Shown here piece after piece: positions 34,548-43,405 of a stretch of DNA of 64,000 nucleotides. The stretch's first letter is position 1, and each line of letters opens with the position of its first letter. Under the pieces are notes generated by a model that saw only the letters and a list, made by a program, of their open reading frames with translations, had not been told where the DNA came from and did not search any database. The stretch lies in contig NZ_CP044543.1 of the NCBI RefSeq assembly GCF_008932115.1, positions 2,293,501 through 2,357,500 on the forward strand, in the 5' to 3' direction. The position numbers and the translations under genes were made by a program. The DNA is from Bradyrhizobium betae. GTDB taxonomy: Bacteria > Pseudomonadota > Alphaproteobacteria > Rhizobiales > Xanthobacteraceae.

Positions 34548-36425
34548 CTATCCGCCGAGCCCCTGCAGGACCAGCCGGTTCAGCCGCGAGGCAAACGCGG
34601 CGGGGTCCTCCGGCAGCTCGCCGTCCAGGATCTGCGCCTGTTCGAGCAGGAGCAGGCTGAGATCGTCGACGTCCCTGGAGCCGGCCTGCGCCCTGGTGAT
34701 CGCCGTGACCAGCGGGTGGCGCAGATTGATCTCGAGGATTGGCCTGGTGCGCATGCCGCGGTTCTGCTGCGACAGGATGCGCTCGAGCTCGCGGCTCGGG
34801 CCCTGGCTGTGGGCAACGAGGCAGGAGGCCGAACTGGTGAGGCGCGTCGAAGCCTTGACGTCGGTCACACGCTCGCCGAGCGCCGCCTTGATCACCGCGA
34901 TGGTGGCCGCCTCGTCCGCCTCCGGCTCTTCCTTTTTGGTCTCATCCGTCTCGTCGGTGCGCGGGATCAGGTCGAGATTGAGATCGCCCTGGCTCAGCGA
35001 CTTCAGCGGCTTGCCGTCGAACTCCGTCGGCATCGAGGTCCAGAAGGCGTCGACGGGATCGGACAGCAGCAGCACCTCGATGCCACGCGCGGTCGCAGCC
35101 TCCAGCCGCGGATTGGACTTCAGCCGCTCGATGCTGTCGCCGACGAGGTAGTAAATCTCGGTCTGGTTCGGCTTGAAACCGGCGATGACGTCTTTCAGCG
35201 AGCGCTTCTCGCCCGTGGTCGTGGTGAAGCGCGCCAGCGCGAGCAGCTTTTCGCGGCGCTCGAAATCCTCGTAGATGCCCTCTTTCAGCGCCGCGCCAAA
35301 AGCATCCCAGATCCTGGTAAAATTCTCCGGGTCCTTGTCGGCGAGGCTTTCCAGCTCCGATACGACGCGGGTCGCCACGGCTTTGCGGATCTGCGCGAGC
35401 TGCGGATTGTTCTGCAGCATCTCGCGCGAGATGTTGAGCGGCAGATCCTCGCTGTCCACGACGCCGCGGATGAAGCGCAAGTACCCCGGCAACAGATCGG
35501 CATCGTCGGTGATGAAGACGCGGCGGACATAGAGCTTGACGCGCCCCTTGCGCGAGGGCTCGAACAGGTCGAACGGCTTGGTCGACGGCGCAAACAGCAG
35601 CACGGCGTAGGAATAACGGCCCTCGGCGCGATAGTGCAGTGTCATCGCGGGATCGTCGAAGGCGGACGCGATCTGCTGATAGGCCTTTTTGTAGTCCTCC
35701 GGCGTCAACTCGGATTTCGAGCGCTGCCACAGCGCGCTCGCCGAATTGATCTGGCGTGGTTCGCCCTCTTCCGGCACGAGCTCGATCGGGAACAGGATGT
35801 TGTCGGAATAAGCACTGATGATGCGCTCGATCTCGTAGGCCTCGAGATACTTTTTCGCATCGTCCTTCAGGTGCAGGACGATCTCGGTGCCGCGCGCCAC
35901 GCGCGCCGCGTCCTCGTCGCTGGCCCGCGCGATCTCGAAGCCGGAGCCGCCTGATGACGTCCAGGTCCAGACGTCGCTCTCGCCGGCCCGGCGGCTGACC
36001 ACCACGATCTTCTCTGCCACCATGAAGGCCGAATAGAAGCCGACGCCGAACTGGCCGATCAGGCCGAGGCCCTCCTTGGCCTCCTTCAGCTTCGACACGA
36101 AGGCCTTGGTGCCGGAGCGGGCAATGGTGCCGAGATGGTCGATCAGCTCCTGCCGCTCCATGCCGATGCCGTTGTCGGCGATCGTGAGCGTTCCGGCCGT
36201 CTTGTTCGGGATGATCCGGATCTTGAGGGCGTCGCCCTCGCCCAGCAGAGCCGGATTGGCGATGGCCTCGTAGCGCAGCTTGTCGCAGGCATCCGAGGCG
36301 TTGGAGACGAGCTCCCGCAGGAAGATATCGGTCTCGGAATAGACCGAATGCACCATGAGGTGCAGCAGTTCGGAAACCTCGGCCTGGAATGGCTGCGTAT
36401 GCGCGGCGGTATCGGACGTCGTCAT
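34548..36425 (-). CDS. htpG: molecular chaperone HtpG (Hsp90)
   Basis: 625-residue cytoplasmic ATP-dependent chaperone. The N-terminal GHKL ATPase domain (about 1-220) shows [45 protein letters not shown] and [14 protein letters not shown]. The middle domain contains [41 protein letters not shown], and the C-terminal dimerisation domain follows. The C-terminus lacks the eukaryotic MEEVD tail, as expected for bacteria. Length is normal. The 120 bases upstream show no clear heat-shock promoter to me. Confidence 0.96.
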   Translation of the reverse strand: MTTSDTAAHTQPFQAEVSELLHLMVHSVYSETDIFLRELVSNASDACDKLRYEAIANPALLGEGDALKIRIIPNKTAGTLTIADNGIGMERQELIDHLGTIARSGTKAFVSKLKEAKEGLGLIGQFGVGFYSAFMVAEKIVVVSRRAGESDVWTWTSSGGSGFEIARASDEDAARVARGTEIVLHLKDDAKKYLEAYEIERIISAYSDNILFPIELVPEEGEPRQINSASALWQRSKSELTPEDYKKAYQQIASAFDDPAMTLHYRAEGRYSYAVLLFAPSTKPFDLFEPSRKGRVKLYVRRVFITDDADLLPGYLRFIRGVVDSEDLPLNISREMLQNNPQLAQIRKAVATRVVSELESLADKDPENFTRIWDAFGAALKEGIYEDFERREKLLALARFTTTTGEKRSLKDVIAGFKPNQTEIYYLVGDSIERLKSNPRLEAATARGIEVLLLSDPVDAFWTSMPTEFDGKPLKSLSQGDLNLDLIPRTDETDETKKEEPEADEAATIAVIKAALGERVTDVKASTRLTSSASCLVAHSQGPSRELERILSQQNRGMRTRPILEINLRHPLVTAITRAQAGSRDVDDLSLLLLEQAQILDGELPEDPAAFASRLNRLVLQGLGG

Positions 36426-36547
36426 GCGTTTACCCGGTCAATCGAAAGGGAAGAAACCCGGGATATAACGCGAGGGTATAGGGGATCAAGTGGACGTGAA
36501 CGATCGCCCTCCGGGCGGGAAGGCGATTTATCCGCGGGCGCAGCGGA

Positions 36548-36952
36548 TCAGGTCACGCAGCGGCCCGGCTGCAGCAGTTTTGCCACTTCGGTCAGGGAGC
36601 TGACCATCGGCTCGCAGGCGATGGTCGGCTTGTTGCGGCCCAGCTGCTGATCCCTAAGCAGCGCCGGCGGCTTGGCAGTGCCGGTCTCGATCACCGCGGG
36701 GACCCGCAGCAGCACCGACGTGTCGGCGAGGTCGTTCAGCCGCATCGACACGGTGCGGGAGGGAACTCCCGCCTTGATATCGGCGAGCCGATCGGACTTG
36801 CCGGAGCGATTGACGTTATGGCCGGGCTTGTCGGCCCTGTCGGCGACGGCCTGCCAGCGGTCGGCCAGATCGTGGCCGGAGGCCAGCTGCGCAGCGCCGA
36901 GCGCGAAGGTGATCGCGACCGCACCGAAAAATGCTTTGTAAATCTGTGACAT
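36548..36952 (-). CDS. secreted hypothetical protein
   Basis: 134-residue protein with a signal peptide MSQIYKAFFGAVAITFALGAAQLASG followed by a polar domain (ADRWQAVADRADKPGHNV ... SMRLNDLADTSVLLRVPAVIETGTAKPP ... CEPMVSSLTEVAKLLQPGRCVT) with two cysteines that may pair. No domain is recognised. The start at 36952 is preferred over 36991 for the signal peptide. Neighbours are htpG downstream and a SnoaL-like gene upstream, without close spacing. Confidence 0.68.
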   Translation of the reverse strand: MSQIYKAFFGAVAITFALGAAQLASGHDLADRWQAVADRADKPGHNVNRSGKSDRLADIKAGVPSRTVSMRLNDLADTSVLLRVPAVIETGTAKPPALLRDQQLGRNKPTIACEPMVSSLTEVAKLLQPGRCVT

Positions 36953-37151
36953 GGCTGTCGATCCCTCGCCCCATGGCGATCGCGGGAACAACGCAGGGAG
37001 ACGACCGCAGGTTCTCAGCCGTTAAGATCACTTAACCGTGTGCGAAATATCGCAGGCGGGGCGAAAAATTTTGCAGCCCGCTGGAACGACTCCGAGGCCT
37101 GAGAGTCGTCTCAACAGCCGGCTATTCCCCCCTGCCCCATAAGCCGGCGAC

Positions 37152-37188
37152 GTAGGGCGCGACTGTGGTGATGCCAGTCGCGCCTTAC
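37152..37188. terminator. strong hairpin between SnoaL-like gene and secreted-protein gene
   Basis: GTAGGGCGCGACTG pairs with CAGTCGCGCCTTAC (one G-T pair) around a 9-base loop; on the plus strand it is followed by TTTTG. It probably ends transcription of the minus-strand gene at 37202. No plus-strand gene ends here. The surrounding gap (36953-37201) shows nothing else. Confidence 0.6.
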
Positions 37189-37201
37189 TTTTGTCTGGCG
37201 T

Positions 37202-37801
37202 TTACTTCGCCGTCCCCGCCAGCCACGCCCGCCCCTCGCCATAGAGCTTCTCGACCTCCGGCCCGGTGAGCCCCGGCATGTCGCGCTTGACCTTGTAGCC
37301 GATCAGTTCCTGCATGTAGGCGAGGTGGCGGTAGCCCTCGGGGAGCTCGGCGAGCGCTTTTTGATCCAGTTGAAGCGTTGCGGCGGGATCGACCGGGTCG
37401 ATCCGGTCCTTCTCGTAGATTGGCTGGCGGCGGACGATGCCCCAATGGCCCTCCCGCTTCTCCAGGAAGTCGTAGAAGCGCCCGGTGCAGACGACGTCGC
37501 AAACCACGTCATGCACCGGGGCACGCTGCGAGATCGTCATCTTGGTTTGTGCGATGGCCCGCTCGCCGGAAAGGTCGATGCTGGTGCCGCCGAGGAAATG
37601 CAGGATGCGGACACCCCTGACAAACCCCTCCTGGCTGACGCGCATGAAATCCCGCGCCGGCCCCTGAAACCAGGTGGCGGACATCCAGCCCTCGTCGTGC
37701 CAGACGGTCGCAAAGCGCTCCCAGTCGCCGGCGTCACGCCACACCGCCCAGTTCTCGACGAGATCGCGGATGGCGAGGCGGTCGAGCAGCGCTTGGTTCA
37801 T
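37202..37801 (-). CDS. SnoaL-like (NTF2 fold) protein
   Basis: 199-residue protein whose first about 130 residues look like a SnoaL-like/NTF2 barrel (LLDRLAIRDLVENWAVWRDAGDWERFATVWHDEGWMS, then GERAIAQTKMTISQRAPVHDVVCDVVCTGRFYDFLEKREGHWGIVRRQPIYEKDRID). Members act as small-molecule hydratases, isomerases or dehydratase-like proteins; the substrate is unknown. The C-terminal part (AYMQELIGYKVKRDMPGL) is conserved-looking. The start at 37801 (MNQALLDRL) is preferred over an upstream frame that has no family match. Confidence 0.78.
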   Translation of the reverse strand: MNQALLDRLAIRDLVENWAVWRDAGDWERFATVWHDEGWMSATWFQGPARDFMRVSQEGFVRGVRILHFLGGTSIDLSGERAIAQTKMTISQRAPVHDVVCDVVCTGRFYDFLEKREGHWGIVRRQPIYEKDRIDPVDPAATLQLDQKALAELPEGYRHLAYMQELIGYKVKRDMPGLTGPEVEKLYGEGRAWLAGTAK

Positions 37802-37878
37802 GGGCACATCTCCGATTGGGGCGATGCACGAGGTATGAGCGGCGAATTCGATGGCCGTCAAGCGCGGCAAGCGCACAA

Positions 37879-37911
37879 GAAAAATCCGGCGTGCCTTGCA
37901 GCACGCCGGAT
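37879..37911 (-). terminator. rho-independent terminator of phyR
   Basis: Perfect 11-bp stem ATCCGGCGTGC/GCACGCCGGAT; on the minus strand it runs into TTTTTC. It lies 28 bases after the phyR stop codon. Confidence 0.85.
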
Positions 37912-37938
37912 CGGCCAATTTGCAAAATAGTGCCTTGT

Positions 37939-38745
37939 TTACGCCGCCGGCGCCTTCGGCGCGCGGTTGCGCGAGTTGCGCTGGAAGAACAGCGCCTGGC
38001 TCGCCACCGCCGACACCATCGCGGGCTGGAACGGTTTTGAGATCAGGAACGCCGGCTCGGGTCGCTCGCCGGTGAGGAAGCGCTCGGGATAGGCGGTGAT
38101 GAACACCACCGGCACCTCGAACGTCTTCAGCAGCTCGTTGACGGCGTCGAGGCCGGACGAGCCGTCGGCGAGCTGGATGTCGGCCAGGATCAGGCCCGGA
38201 CGCTTGTTCTTGGCCAGCGCCACCGCGTCGGCATGGGTGCGCGCGACGCCGACGACATTGTGGCCGAGATTCTTCACCAGGCTCTCGAGGTCCATGGCGA
38301 TGAAGGTCTCGTCCTCGATGATCAGCACGTCGGTGGCGATCTCGGCTGCCATTTCGCGTCCCGCGGCGTCCGCAAGCCGCCGCGTTTCGGCGACGTCGGT
38401 GCCGAGCACGTAGGCGACTTCCTCTTCCGAAAATCCCTCGAGCGAGAGCAGCAGGAACGCCTGCCGCGGCAGCGGCGTGATGTTCGAGAGCCGGCGCTCC
38501 GGCGGCATCGGCAGCGTCGCCACTTCGGCGTCGTCATTGACCGACACCGAATTCCAGATCTGGGTGAACAGCCGGAACAGGCCGGCTCGCGGCCCGTGGC
38601 TCTCGTCGAGCACTGACGGATCCCCCAGCATGGCTTCCAACATGGCTGCGACATAGGCGTCACCGGAGGCCTGGCTGCCCGTCAGGGCGCGCGCATACCG
38701 GCGCAATAACGGCAAGTGTTCAGCAACAAGCTGCGAACGGGACAT
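37939..38745 (-). CDS. phyR: general stress response regulator PhyR
   Basis: 268-residue response regulator that activates the general stress sigma factor by sequestering NepR. The N-terminal sigma-like domain (about 1-130) mimics region 2 and 4 of ECF sigma factors (LPLLRRYARALTGSQASGDAYVAAMLEAML, PRQAFLLLSLEGFSEEEVAYVLGTD). The receiver domain (about 138-268) has acidic E144/D145, the phospho-acceptor D189 in ILADIQLADG, and K237 in SKPF. It is divergent from nepR and ecfG, the classical arrangement. A candidate EcfG promoter precedes it. No sensor kinase gene is present in the window. Confidence 0.95.
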   Translation of the reverse strand: MSRSQLVAEHLPLLRRYARALTGSQASGDAYVAAMLEAMLGDPSVLDESHGPRAGLFRLFTQIWNSVSVNDDAEVATLPMPPERRLSNITPLPRQAFLLLSLEGFSEEEVAYVLGTDVAETRRLADAAGREMAAEIATDVLIIEDETFIAMDLESLVKNLGHNVVGVARTHADAVALAKNKRPGLILADIQLADGSSGLDAVNELLKTFEVPVVFITAYPERFLTGERPEPAFLISKPFQPAMVSAVASQALFFQRNSRNRAPKAPAA

Positions 38746-38783
38746 CCCCACTCCATTCATTTCGGGCCGACCTTGAAAAATCT

Positions 38784-38808
38784 GGAACTGCGAGGGGAGG
38801 CCCGGGTT
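38784..38808 (+). promoter_or_regulatory. weak EcfG-type promoter candidate for nepR-ecfG
   Basis: GGAAC, 16-base spacer, GGTT; differs from the EcfG consensus (GGAAC-N16/17-CGTT) in one -10 base. It lies about 160 bases before the proposed nepR start. Sequence alone is weak evidence. Confidence 0.3.
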
Positions 38809-38825
38809 CCCCTACCGGGGCTGAT

Positions 38826-38850
38826 GACGCCCCAGAATAAGAAAAGTTCC
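38826..38850 (-). promoter_or_regulatory. EcfG-type promoter candidate for phyR
   Basis: Reading on the minus strand: GGAAC at 38850-38846, 16-base spacer, CGTC at 38829-38826. One base from the EcfG consensus GGAAC-N16/17-CGTT. The start codon of phyR lies about 80 bases further, consistent with the autoregulation known for these loci. Confidence 0.5.
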
Positions 38851-38966
38851 CTCGATCCGGGAACTTTTTGTCGAACCTGGAATTGAACTCGTCCAGGGAA
38901 CGGCTCCCGGTTGAGAGAACTTCTCGATTTTACAGTTACTTAACTCGGGGAAACGTGGAACAGGTC

Positions 38967-39200
38967 ATGAAAGATCTCAAGTCTCAAGCCAGCAAAAGCA
39001 CGACCCCCAGCAAGGGAGGCCTAACTCCGGAGATTCAGTCCCGGATCGGGCACCAGCTGCGCGCCATGTACGATGACGTGGTGCGGCAGGGGGTTCCGGA
39101 CCGGTTCGCGGAACTGATCAAGAAGCTTGATGCGCCGGGAGGCGCACCCCAAGTGGAAACCGACGGGGGCTCCAACGACAACAACAATGGGAGGGATTAA
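38967..39200 (+). CDS. nepR: anti-sigma factor NepR
   Basis: 77-residue NepR-type anti-sigma factor, binding EcfG in unstressed cells and PhyR-P under stress. The conserved helical pair is LTPEIQSRIGHQLRAMYDDVVRQGVPDRFAELIKKLDA. The start at 38967 (MKDLKSQASKSTTPSKGG) is chosen because an upstream in-frame extension to 38868 (rich in R and E) is not typical and would cross the promoter region. The stop codon overlaps the start of ecfG by one base (39200), so translation is coupled. Confidence 0.88.
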   Translation: MKDLKSQASKSTTPSKGGLTPEIQSRIGHQLRAMYDDVVRQGVPDRFAELIKKLDAPGGAPQVETDGGSNDNNNGRD

Positions 39201-39748
39201 TGCCTCTCACGGACTCCCTGCGTGACGACATCCTCGCGGCCGTGCCCAGTTTGCGCGCGTTCGCGATTTCGCTCAGTGGCAATGCGGACCGCGCCGACGA
39301 TCTGGTGCAGGAAACGCTGTTGCGTGCGCTCGCCAACATCGACTCGTTCCAGCCCGGCTCGAACCTGCCGGCTTGGCTGTTTACGATCCTGCGCAACCTG
39401 TTCCGCTCCGACTATCGCAAGCGGCGGCGGGAGGTGGAGGATGCCGAAGGCAACTATGCCAAGACGCTGAAGACACAGCCCTCGCAGAACGCGCATCTCG
39501 AGTTCGAGGAGTTTCGCGGCGCGCTCGAGAAGCTTCCGCAGGACCAGCGCGAAGCGCTCATCCTGGTCGGCGCCTCCGGCTTCTCCTATGAGGACGCGGC
39601 CTCGATCTGCGGCTGTGCGGTCGGCACCATCAAGAGCCGCGTCAATCGCGCGCGCTCGAAGCTCGCCGCGCTGCTCTATGTCGACGGCGCCGAAGACTTC
39701 GGGCCCGACGAGACCATTCGCGCCGTAATCGGCGGCAGTGGCGGATAG
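39200..39748 (+). CDS. ecfG: general stress ECF sigma factor EcfG
   Basis: 182-residue extracytoplasmic-function sigma factor of the EcfG group, directing the alphaproteobacterial general stress regulon. Region 2 shows NADRADDLVQETLLRALANIDSFQPGSNLPAWLFTILRNLFRSDYRKRRRE; region 4 shows LPQDQREALILVGASGFSYEDAASICGCAVGTIKSRVNRARSKL. It overlaps nepR by one base and is opposite phyR, which confirms the identification. Confidence 0.95.
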   Translation: MPLTDSLRDDILAAVPSLRAFAISLSGNADRADDLVQETLLRALANIDSFQPGSNLPAWLFTILRNLFRSDYRKRRREVEDAEGNYAKTLKTQPSQNAHLEFEEFRGALEKLPQDQREALILVGASGFSYEDAASICGCAVGTIKSRVNRARSKLAALLYVDGAEDFGPDETIRAVIGGSGG

Positions 39749-39781
39749 CGGCCGGCGTCAACCGATCCGAGACTCGACGTG

Positions 39782-39807
39782 AAGGCGGCCGTTCTCGCGG
39801 CCGCCTT
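39782..39807. terminator. bidirectional hairpin between ecfG and nitroreductase gene
   Basis: Perfect 10-bp stem AAGGCGGCCG/CGGCCGCCTT with loop TTCTCG, 34 bases after the ecfG stop and just after the end of the convergent nitroreductase gene. It may serve both. Confidence 0.75.
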
Positions 39808-39819
39808 TACGCGCAACTA

Positions 39820-40518
39820 TCACTCGTCCACGAAGGTGGCGGTGTCGGCGACGCTTGCGCGTGACGTGCGGTAGCTGTTCACGTTGTGCGCGTTGTCGGC
39901 ATAGCCGAACGAGATGCCGCAGACGATGCGGCGGTCGTCGGGCAAATTGAAGTGACGGCGGATCAGGCCGGAATGGCGCGCAATCGCCGCCTGCGGAATG
40001 GTGCCGAGTCCGAGCGCCTGCGCGGCCAGCATGAAGTTGGAGACATAGGCACCGCAATCGATCGCACCGTAGATGCCGAGCGGTTCATTGGTGTGAATGA
40101 TCGCGACATGCGGCGCGCCGAAGAAATTGTAATTCTCCAGCGCCTGCTTGGCGTAGGCCATTTTGTCGCCGCGGGCGATGCCGAGCGTGTTGTAGAGCTG
40201 AAAGCCGCTCTCGCGGCGCCGTTCGAGATAGACGCCGACATATTCGCGCGGCGGCGTGAAGTCGTAGTCGTCGCCCAATCCGCCCGACGCTTCCTTGTAG
40301 ATCAGCTGGCGAAAGCGCTCCTTGGCCTCGCCGCTGGCGATGATGACCTGCCACGGCTGGCTGTTGCACCACGACGCGGTGCGCTGCGCCGTGGTCAGCA
40401 CATGCTCGATCGTCGCGCGGTCGACTTGCTTCGGCAGGAAAGCGCGGACGGAATAGCGCTCGTTGAGAAGCTCTTCGAGCACGCCGATGCGATCGGTCTT
40501 GTTCACTTTTGCGTCCAT
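39820..40518 (-). CDS. nitroreductase family protein
   Basis: 232-residue FMN-dependent NAD(P)H oxidoreductase of the nitroreductase fold. The FMN-binding N-terminus is ERYSVRAFLPKQV, then TAQRTASWCNSQPWQVII (ribityl region), and ALGLGTIPQAAIARH with FGYADNAHNVNSYRTSRA near the C-terminus. Members reduce nitroaromatics, quinones or other electrophiles; the physiological substrate is not evident. It lies at the downstream end of the acyl-CoA catabolic run, separated from it by a palindromic repeat. Confidence 0.9.
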   Translation of the reverse strand: MDAKVNKTDRIGVLEELLNERYSVRAFLPKQVDRATIEHVLTTAQRTASWCNSQPWQVIIASGEAKERFRQLIYKEASGGLGDDYDFTPPREYVGVYLERRRESGFQLYNTLGIARGDKMAYAKQALENYNFFGAPHVAIIHTNEPLGIYGAIDCGAYVSNFMLAAQALGLGTIPQAAIARHSGLIRRHFNLPDDRRIVCGISFGYADNAHNVNSYRTSRASVADTATFVDE

Positions 40519-40533
40519 GAATTAGCTCTCTTC

Positions 40534-40644
40534 GTAGGGTTAGCCGAAGGCGTAACCCACCTCTTTTGCTTCCGCATTGACAGAAGTGGTGGGTTGCGCC
40601 CCGCGGACTGCGCTTTGCGCATCCGCTGCGCTAACCCACCCTAC
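40534..40644. repeat. palindromic intergenic repeat (GTAGGGTTAGC type)
   Basis: Outer ends GTAGGGTTAGC and GCTAACCCACCCTAC are inverted, with inner pairs GTAACCCACC/GGTGGGTTGCG. It fills the gap between the nitroreductase gene and the first acyl-CoA dehydrogenase gene. MITE/REP-like, no coding capacity. Confidence 0.7.
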
Positions 40645-40653
40645 AATGCCACA

Positions 40654-41898
40654 TCATCTACCCTTGGTCGGGATCTTGTTATACGGCACATCCTTGTCGA
40701 CGCGAATGTCGCCGGGCAATCCCAGCACGCGCTCGGCGATGATGTTGCGCAGGATCTCGTCGGTGCCGCCGGCGATGCGCATCGAGGGCGAGGACAAGAG
40801 CATCTGCTGGAACTGGCCCTGCACCGTCTCCTCGTCCGAGCCGGTGAGAGCGCCGGCCGCGCCCTGGAGGTCCATGGCGTAGGTGGCGATGTCCTGCAGC
40901 ATCATGCCGGAGACGAGCTTGCCGATGGAGTTTTCCGGTCCCGGCCGGTCGCCCTTCGACAGCGCCGAGATCGCGCGGTAGCTGGTGTATTTCAGCCCGC
41001 TCGATTTCACCGCCCAGCTCGCCAGCTTCGACCGCACGGCGGGATCGTCGATGGCGAGCCCATCCTCCAGCATCAGGTTCGAGCAGAACTCGAACATTTC
41101 AGGGACGCCGGTCGCAAGACGCGCGCCGATCGACATCCGCTCATTCATCAGCGTGGTCAGCGAGACGCTCCAGCCCTCCCCGACGGCGCCGAGACGCTGG
41201 CTGTCGGGAATCACGACATCGGTGAAATAGACCTCGTTGAACTCCTGCATGCCGTTGGCCTGCCTGATCGGCCGAACCTCGACACCCGGGCTCTTCATGT
41301 CCAGGAAGAACATGGTGAGGCCCTTGTGCTTGGGAACGTTCGGATCGGTGCGCGCGATCAGCAGACCGTAGTCGGAGTAATGCGCGCCCGAGGTCCAGAT
41401 CTTCTGGCCGTTGACGACCCAATTGTCGCCCTTCTTCTCGGCACGTGTGCGTAGGCCCGCGACATCCGAGCCGGCGGAAGGCTCGGAGAACAGCTGACAC
41501 CAGATCTCCTCGCCCGAAGCGAGCTTCGGCAGATAGCGGCGCTTGGCGTCCTCGCTGCCCCAGGCCATCACGGTCGGGCCGCACATGCCCTCGCCGATCT
41601 GGAACGGCTGCGTCAGCTTGCCGTAGACACCCTCTTCCTGCTGCCAGATCACCTTCTCGATCGGCGTCGCACCGCGACCGCCATATTCCTTCGGCCAGTG
41701 CAGGCAGGCCCAACCGCCTTCGGCCTTCTTCTTCTGCCAGGCCTTGCCGACCTCGACCATGTCGTGATGGGCGAGCCGGATGCGGCCGAGCGAGGATTTT
41801 GACAGCTCGGCCTCTAGCTCCTTCGGCGCGTTGGCCGCAACCCATTTGCGCGCGGTTGCGCGGAATTCGGCTTCCTGCGGGGTATCGTCGAAATTCAT
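40654..41898 (-). CDS. acyl-CoA dehydrogenase, tandem copy 1
   Basis: 414-residue FAD-dependent acyl-CoA dehydrogenase, introducing a 2,3-double bond into an acyl-CoA thioester. Typical stretches are GEGMCGPTVMAWGSEDAKRRYLPKLASGEEIWCQLFSEPSAGSDVAGL (FAD/substrate region), NGQKIWTSGAHYSDYG, and C-terminal GGTDEILRNIIAERVLGLPGD. The start at 41898 (MNFDDTPQEAEFRATARKW) is shared with the paralogue upstream, which it closely resembles. The N-terminus of about 20 extra residues in a longer frame is part of a repeat and was rejected. The substrate is not evident; neighbours point to aromatic or fatty acid side-chain oxidation. Confidence 0.92.
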   Translation of the reverse strand: MNFDDTPQEAEFRATARKWVAANAPKELEAELSKSSLGRIRLAHHDMVEVGKAWQKKKAEGGWACLHWPKEYGGRGATPIEKVIWQQEEGVYGKLTQPFQIGEGMCGPTVMAWGSEDAKRRYLPKLASGEEIWCQLFSEPSAGSDVAGLRTRAEKKGDNWVVNGQKIWTSGAHYSDYGLLIARTDPNVPKHKGLTMFFLDMKSPGVEVRPIRQANGMQEFNEVYFTDVVIPDSQRLGAVGEGWSVSLTTLMNERMSIGARLATGVPEMFEFCSNLMLEDGLAIDDPAVRSKLASWAVKSSGLKYTSYRAISALSKGDRPGPENSIGKLVSGMMLQDIATYAMDLQGAAGALTGSDEETVQGQFQQMLLSSPSMRIAGGTDEILRNIIAERVLGLPGDIRVDKDVPYNKIPTKGR

Positions 41899-41926
41899 GG
41901 CGGACCTCTCAATCCTTCCTCGGTGC

Positions 41927-42016
41927 GTAGGGCGGGCAAAGCGAAGCGTGCCCACCACCTTCCGTCGTGCTCGATAGAATTGGTGGGCACGGCGCTACGC
42001 GCCTTTGCCACCCTAC
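41927..42016. repeat. palindromic intergenic repeat (GTAGGGCGGGCAAAG type)
   Basis: Outer ends GTAGGGCGGGCAAAG and CTTTGCCACCCTAC are inverted; the inner pair is GTGCCCACCA/TGGTGGGCAC. It fills the gap between the two acyl-CoA dehydrogenase paralogues. A different family from the element at 40534-40644 although both end in GTAGGG/CCCTAC. Confidence 0.7.
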
Positions 42017-42020
42017 GATG

Positions 42021-43265
42021 CTAGCTTCTTCCCTTCGTCGGGATCTTGTTGAACGGCACGTCCTTGTCGACACGGATGTCACCGGGCAGGCCCAGCACCC
42101 GCTCGGCGATGATGTTGCGCATGATCTCGTCTGTGCCGCCTTCGACGCGGGTGCCGGGTGCACGCAACAGCATCGCCTGGAAGCGGCCGGCGAGTTCGGC
42201 ATCCTCGCCGCTGATCACGCCGCGCGCGCCCTGCAAATCCAGCGCGTAGGTCGCGACGTCCTGGATCATCGAGCCCGCCACCAGCTTGCCGATAGAGTTC
42301 TCCGGACCCGGCCGCTCGCCCTTGGACAGCGCCGAGATCGCGCGCATGCTGGTGTATTTCAGCCCACTCGCCTTCACCGCCCAGTTCGCCAGTTTCGAGC
42401 GCACTGCGCGGTCCTCGATCGCTGGACCGTCATCCAGCATCAGGCTGGAGCAATATTCGAACAACTCCGGGAAACCGGTCGAGACGGCCGCGCCGATCGC
42501 GCTACGCTCGTTCATCAGCGTGGTCAGCGAGACGTTCCAGCCGTCACCGACCTCGCCGAGACGCTGGTGGTCGGGAATGCGGACATTGGTGAAATAGACC
42601 TCGTTGAAGTCGGAAGCACCGCTCGCCTGCTTGATCGGCCGCACCTCGACGCCAGTGCTCTTCATGTCCAGGAAGAACATGGTGAGGCCCTTGTGCTTGG
42701 GCACCGTCGGATCGGTGCGGGTCAAGAGGATGCCGTAGTCGGAATAATGCGCGCCCGAGGTCCAGATCTTCTGGCCGTTGATAACCCAATCGTCGCCGTC
42801 CTTCTCGGCGCGCGTGCGCAGGCCCGCGACGTCGGAGCCGCCGGCGGGCTCCGAGAACAGCTGGCACCAGACCTTCTCGCCGGAGGCGAGTGGCGGCAGA
42901 TATGTGCGCTTATGCTCCTCGCGCGCGAATGCCATCATGGTCGGCCCGCACATGCCGTGGCCGATGATGAACATGCGGGACAGCTGGCCGAACGGCCCCT
43001 CTTCCTGCTGCCAGATCACGCGCTCGATCGGCGACGAGCCACGGCCGCCATACTCTTTCGGCCAGTGCAGGCAAGCCCAGCCGGCATCGGCCTTCTTCTT
43101 TTGCCAGGCCTTCGCGACCTCCAGAATGTTGCCGTTCCTGAGCACGGTGCGGCCGAGCGAGGATTTGCGCAGATCCTCCTCGTATTGTTTGGGCGCGTTG
43201 GCGCCGATCCAGGCGCGCGCAATGGCGCGGAATTCGGCTTCCTGCGGGGTGTCGTCGAAGTTCAT
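42021..43265 (-). CDS. acyl-CoA dehydrogenase, tandem copy 2
   Basis: 414-residue paralogue of the dehydrogenase at 40654-41898, same length and same start MNFDDTPQEAEFRAIARAW. Motifs are GHGMCGPTMMAFAREEHKRTYLPPLASGEKVWCQLFSEPAGGSDVAGL, NGQKIWTSGAHYSDYG and GGTDEIMRNIIAERVLGLPGD. The two genes arose by tandem duplication and may act on related chain lengths. Together with the shorter dehydrogenase upstream it may form a heteromeric enzyme; see findings. Confidence 0.92.
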   Translation of the reverse strand: MNFDDTPQEAEFRAIARAWIGANAPKQYEEDLRKSSLGRTVLRNGNILEVAKAWQKKKADAGWACLHWPKEYGGRGSSPIERVIWQQEEGPFGQLSRMFIIGHGMCGPTMMAFAREEHKRTYLPPLASGEKVWCQLFSEPAGGSDVAGLRTRAEKDGDDWVINGQKIWTSGAHYSDYGILLTRTDPTVPKHKGLTMFFLDMKSTGVEVRPIKQASGASDFNEVYFTNVRIPDHQRLGEVGDGWNVSLTTLMNERSAIGAAVSTGFPELFEYCSSLMLDDGPAIEDRAVRSKLANWAVKASGLKYTSMRAISALSKGERPGPENSIGKLVAGSMIQDVATYALDLQGARGVISGEDAELAGRFQAMLLRAPGTRVEGGTDEIMRNIIAERVLGLPGDIRVDKDVPFNKIPTKGRS

Positions 43266-43282
43266 GACTCATCTCTCTGTTT

Positions 43283-43399
43283 CGTTCCCCGGACGCTGCG
43301 CAGCACGAAGTGGTGCGCTGCAGATCCGGGGCCCATTGCGGCCCTGGGTCCCGGCTCCGCGAAGCGGCATTGCATGCCGCATCGCGTCCGGGACACGAA
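43283..43399. repeat. palindromic intergenic repeat (CCCCGGACGCTGCGCAGC type)
   Basis: GC-rich inverted structure: CCCCGGACGC near the left end and GCGTCCGGGA near the right, with inner pairs GATCCGGGGCCC / GGGTCCCGG and GCATTGC/GCATGC. It fills the gap between acyl-CoA dehydrogenase copy 2 and the shorter dehydrogenase gene. Confidence 0.65.
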
Positions 43400-43405
43400 T
43401 AGCAA

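Noticed and set aside
34542..35954. Plus-strand 470-codon frame opposite htpG
   Set aside because: Antisense shadow of an unmistakable HtpG gene.
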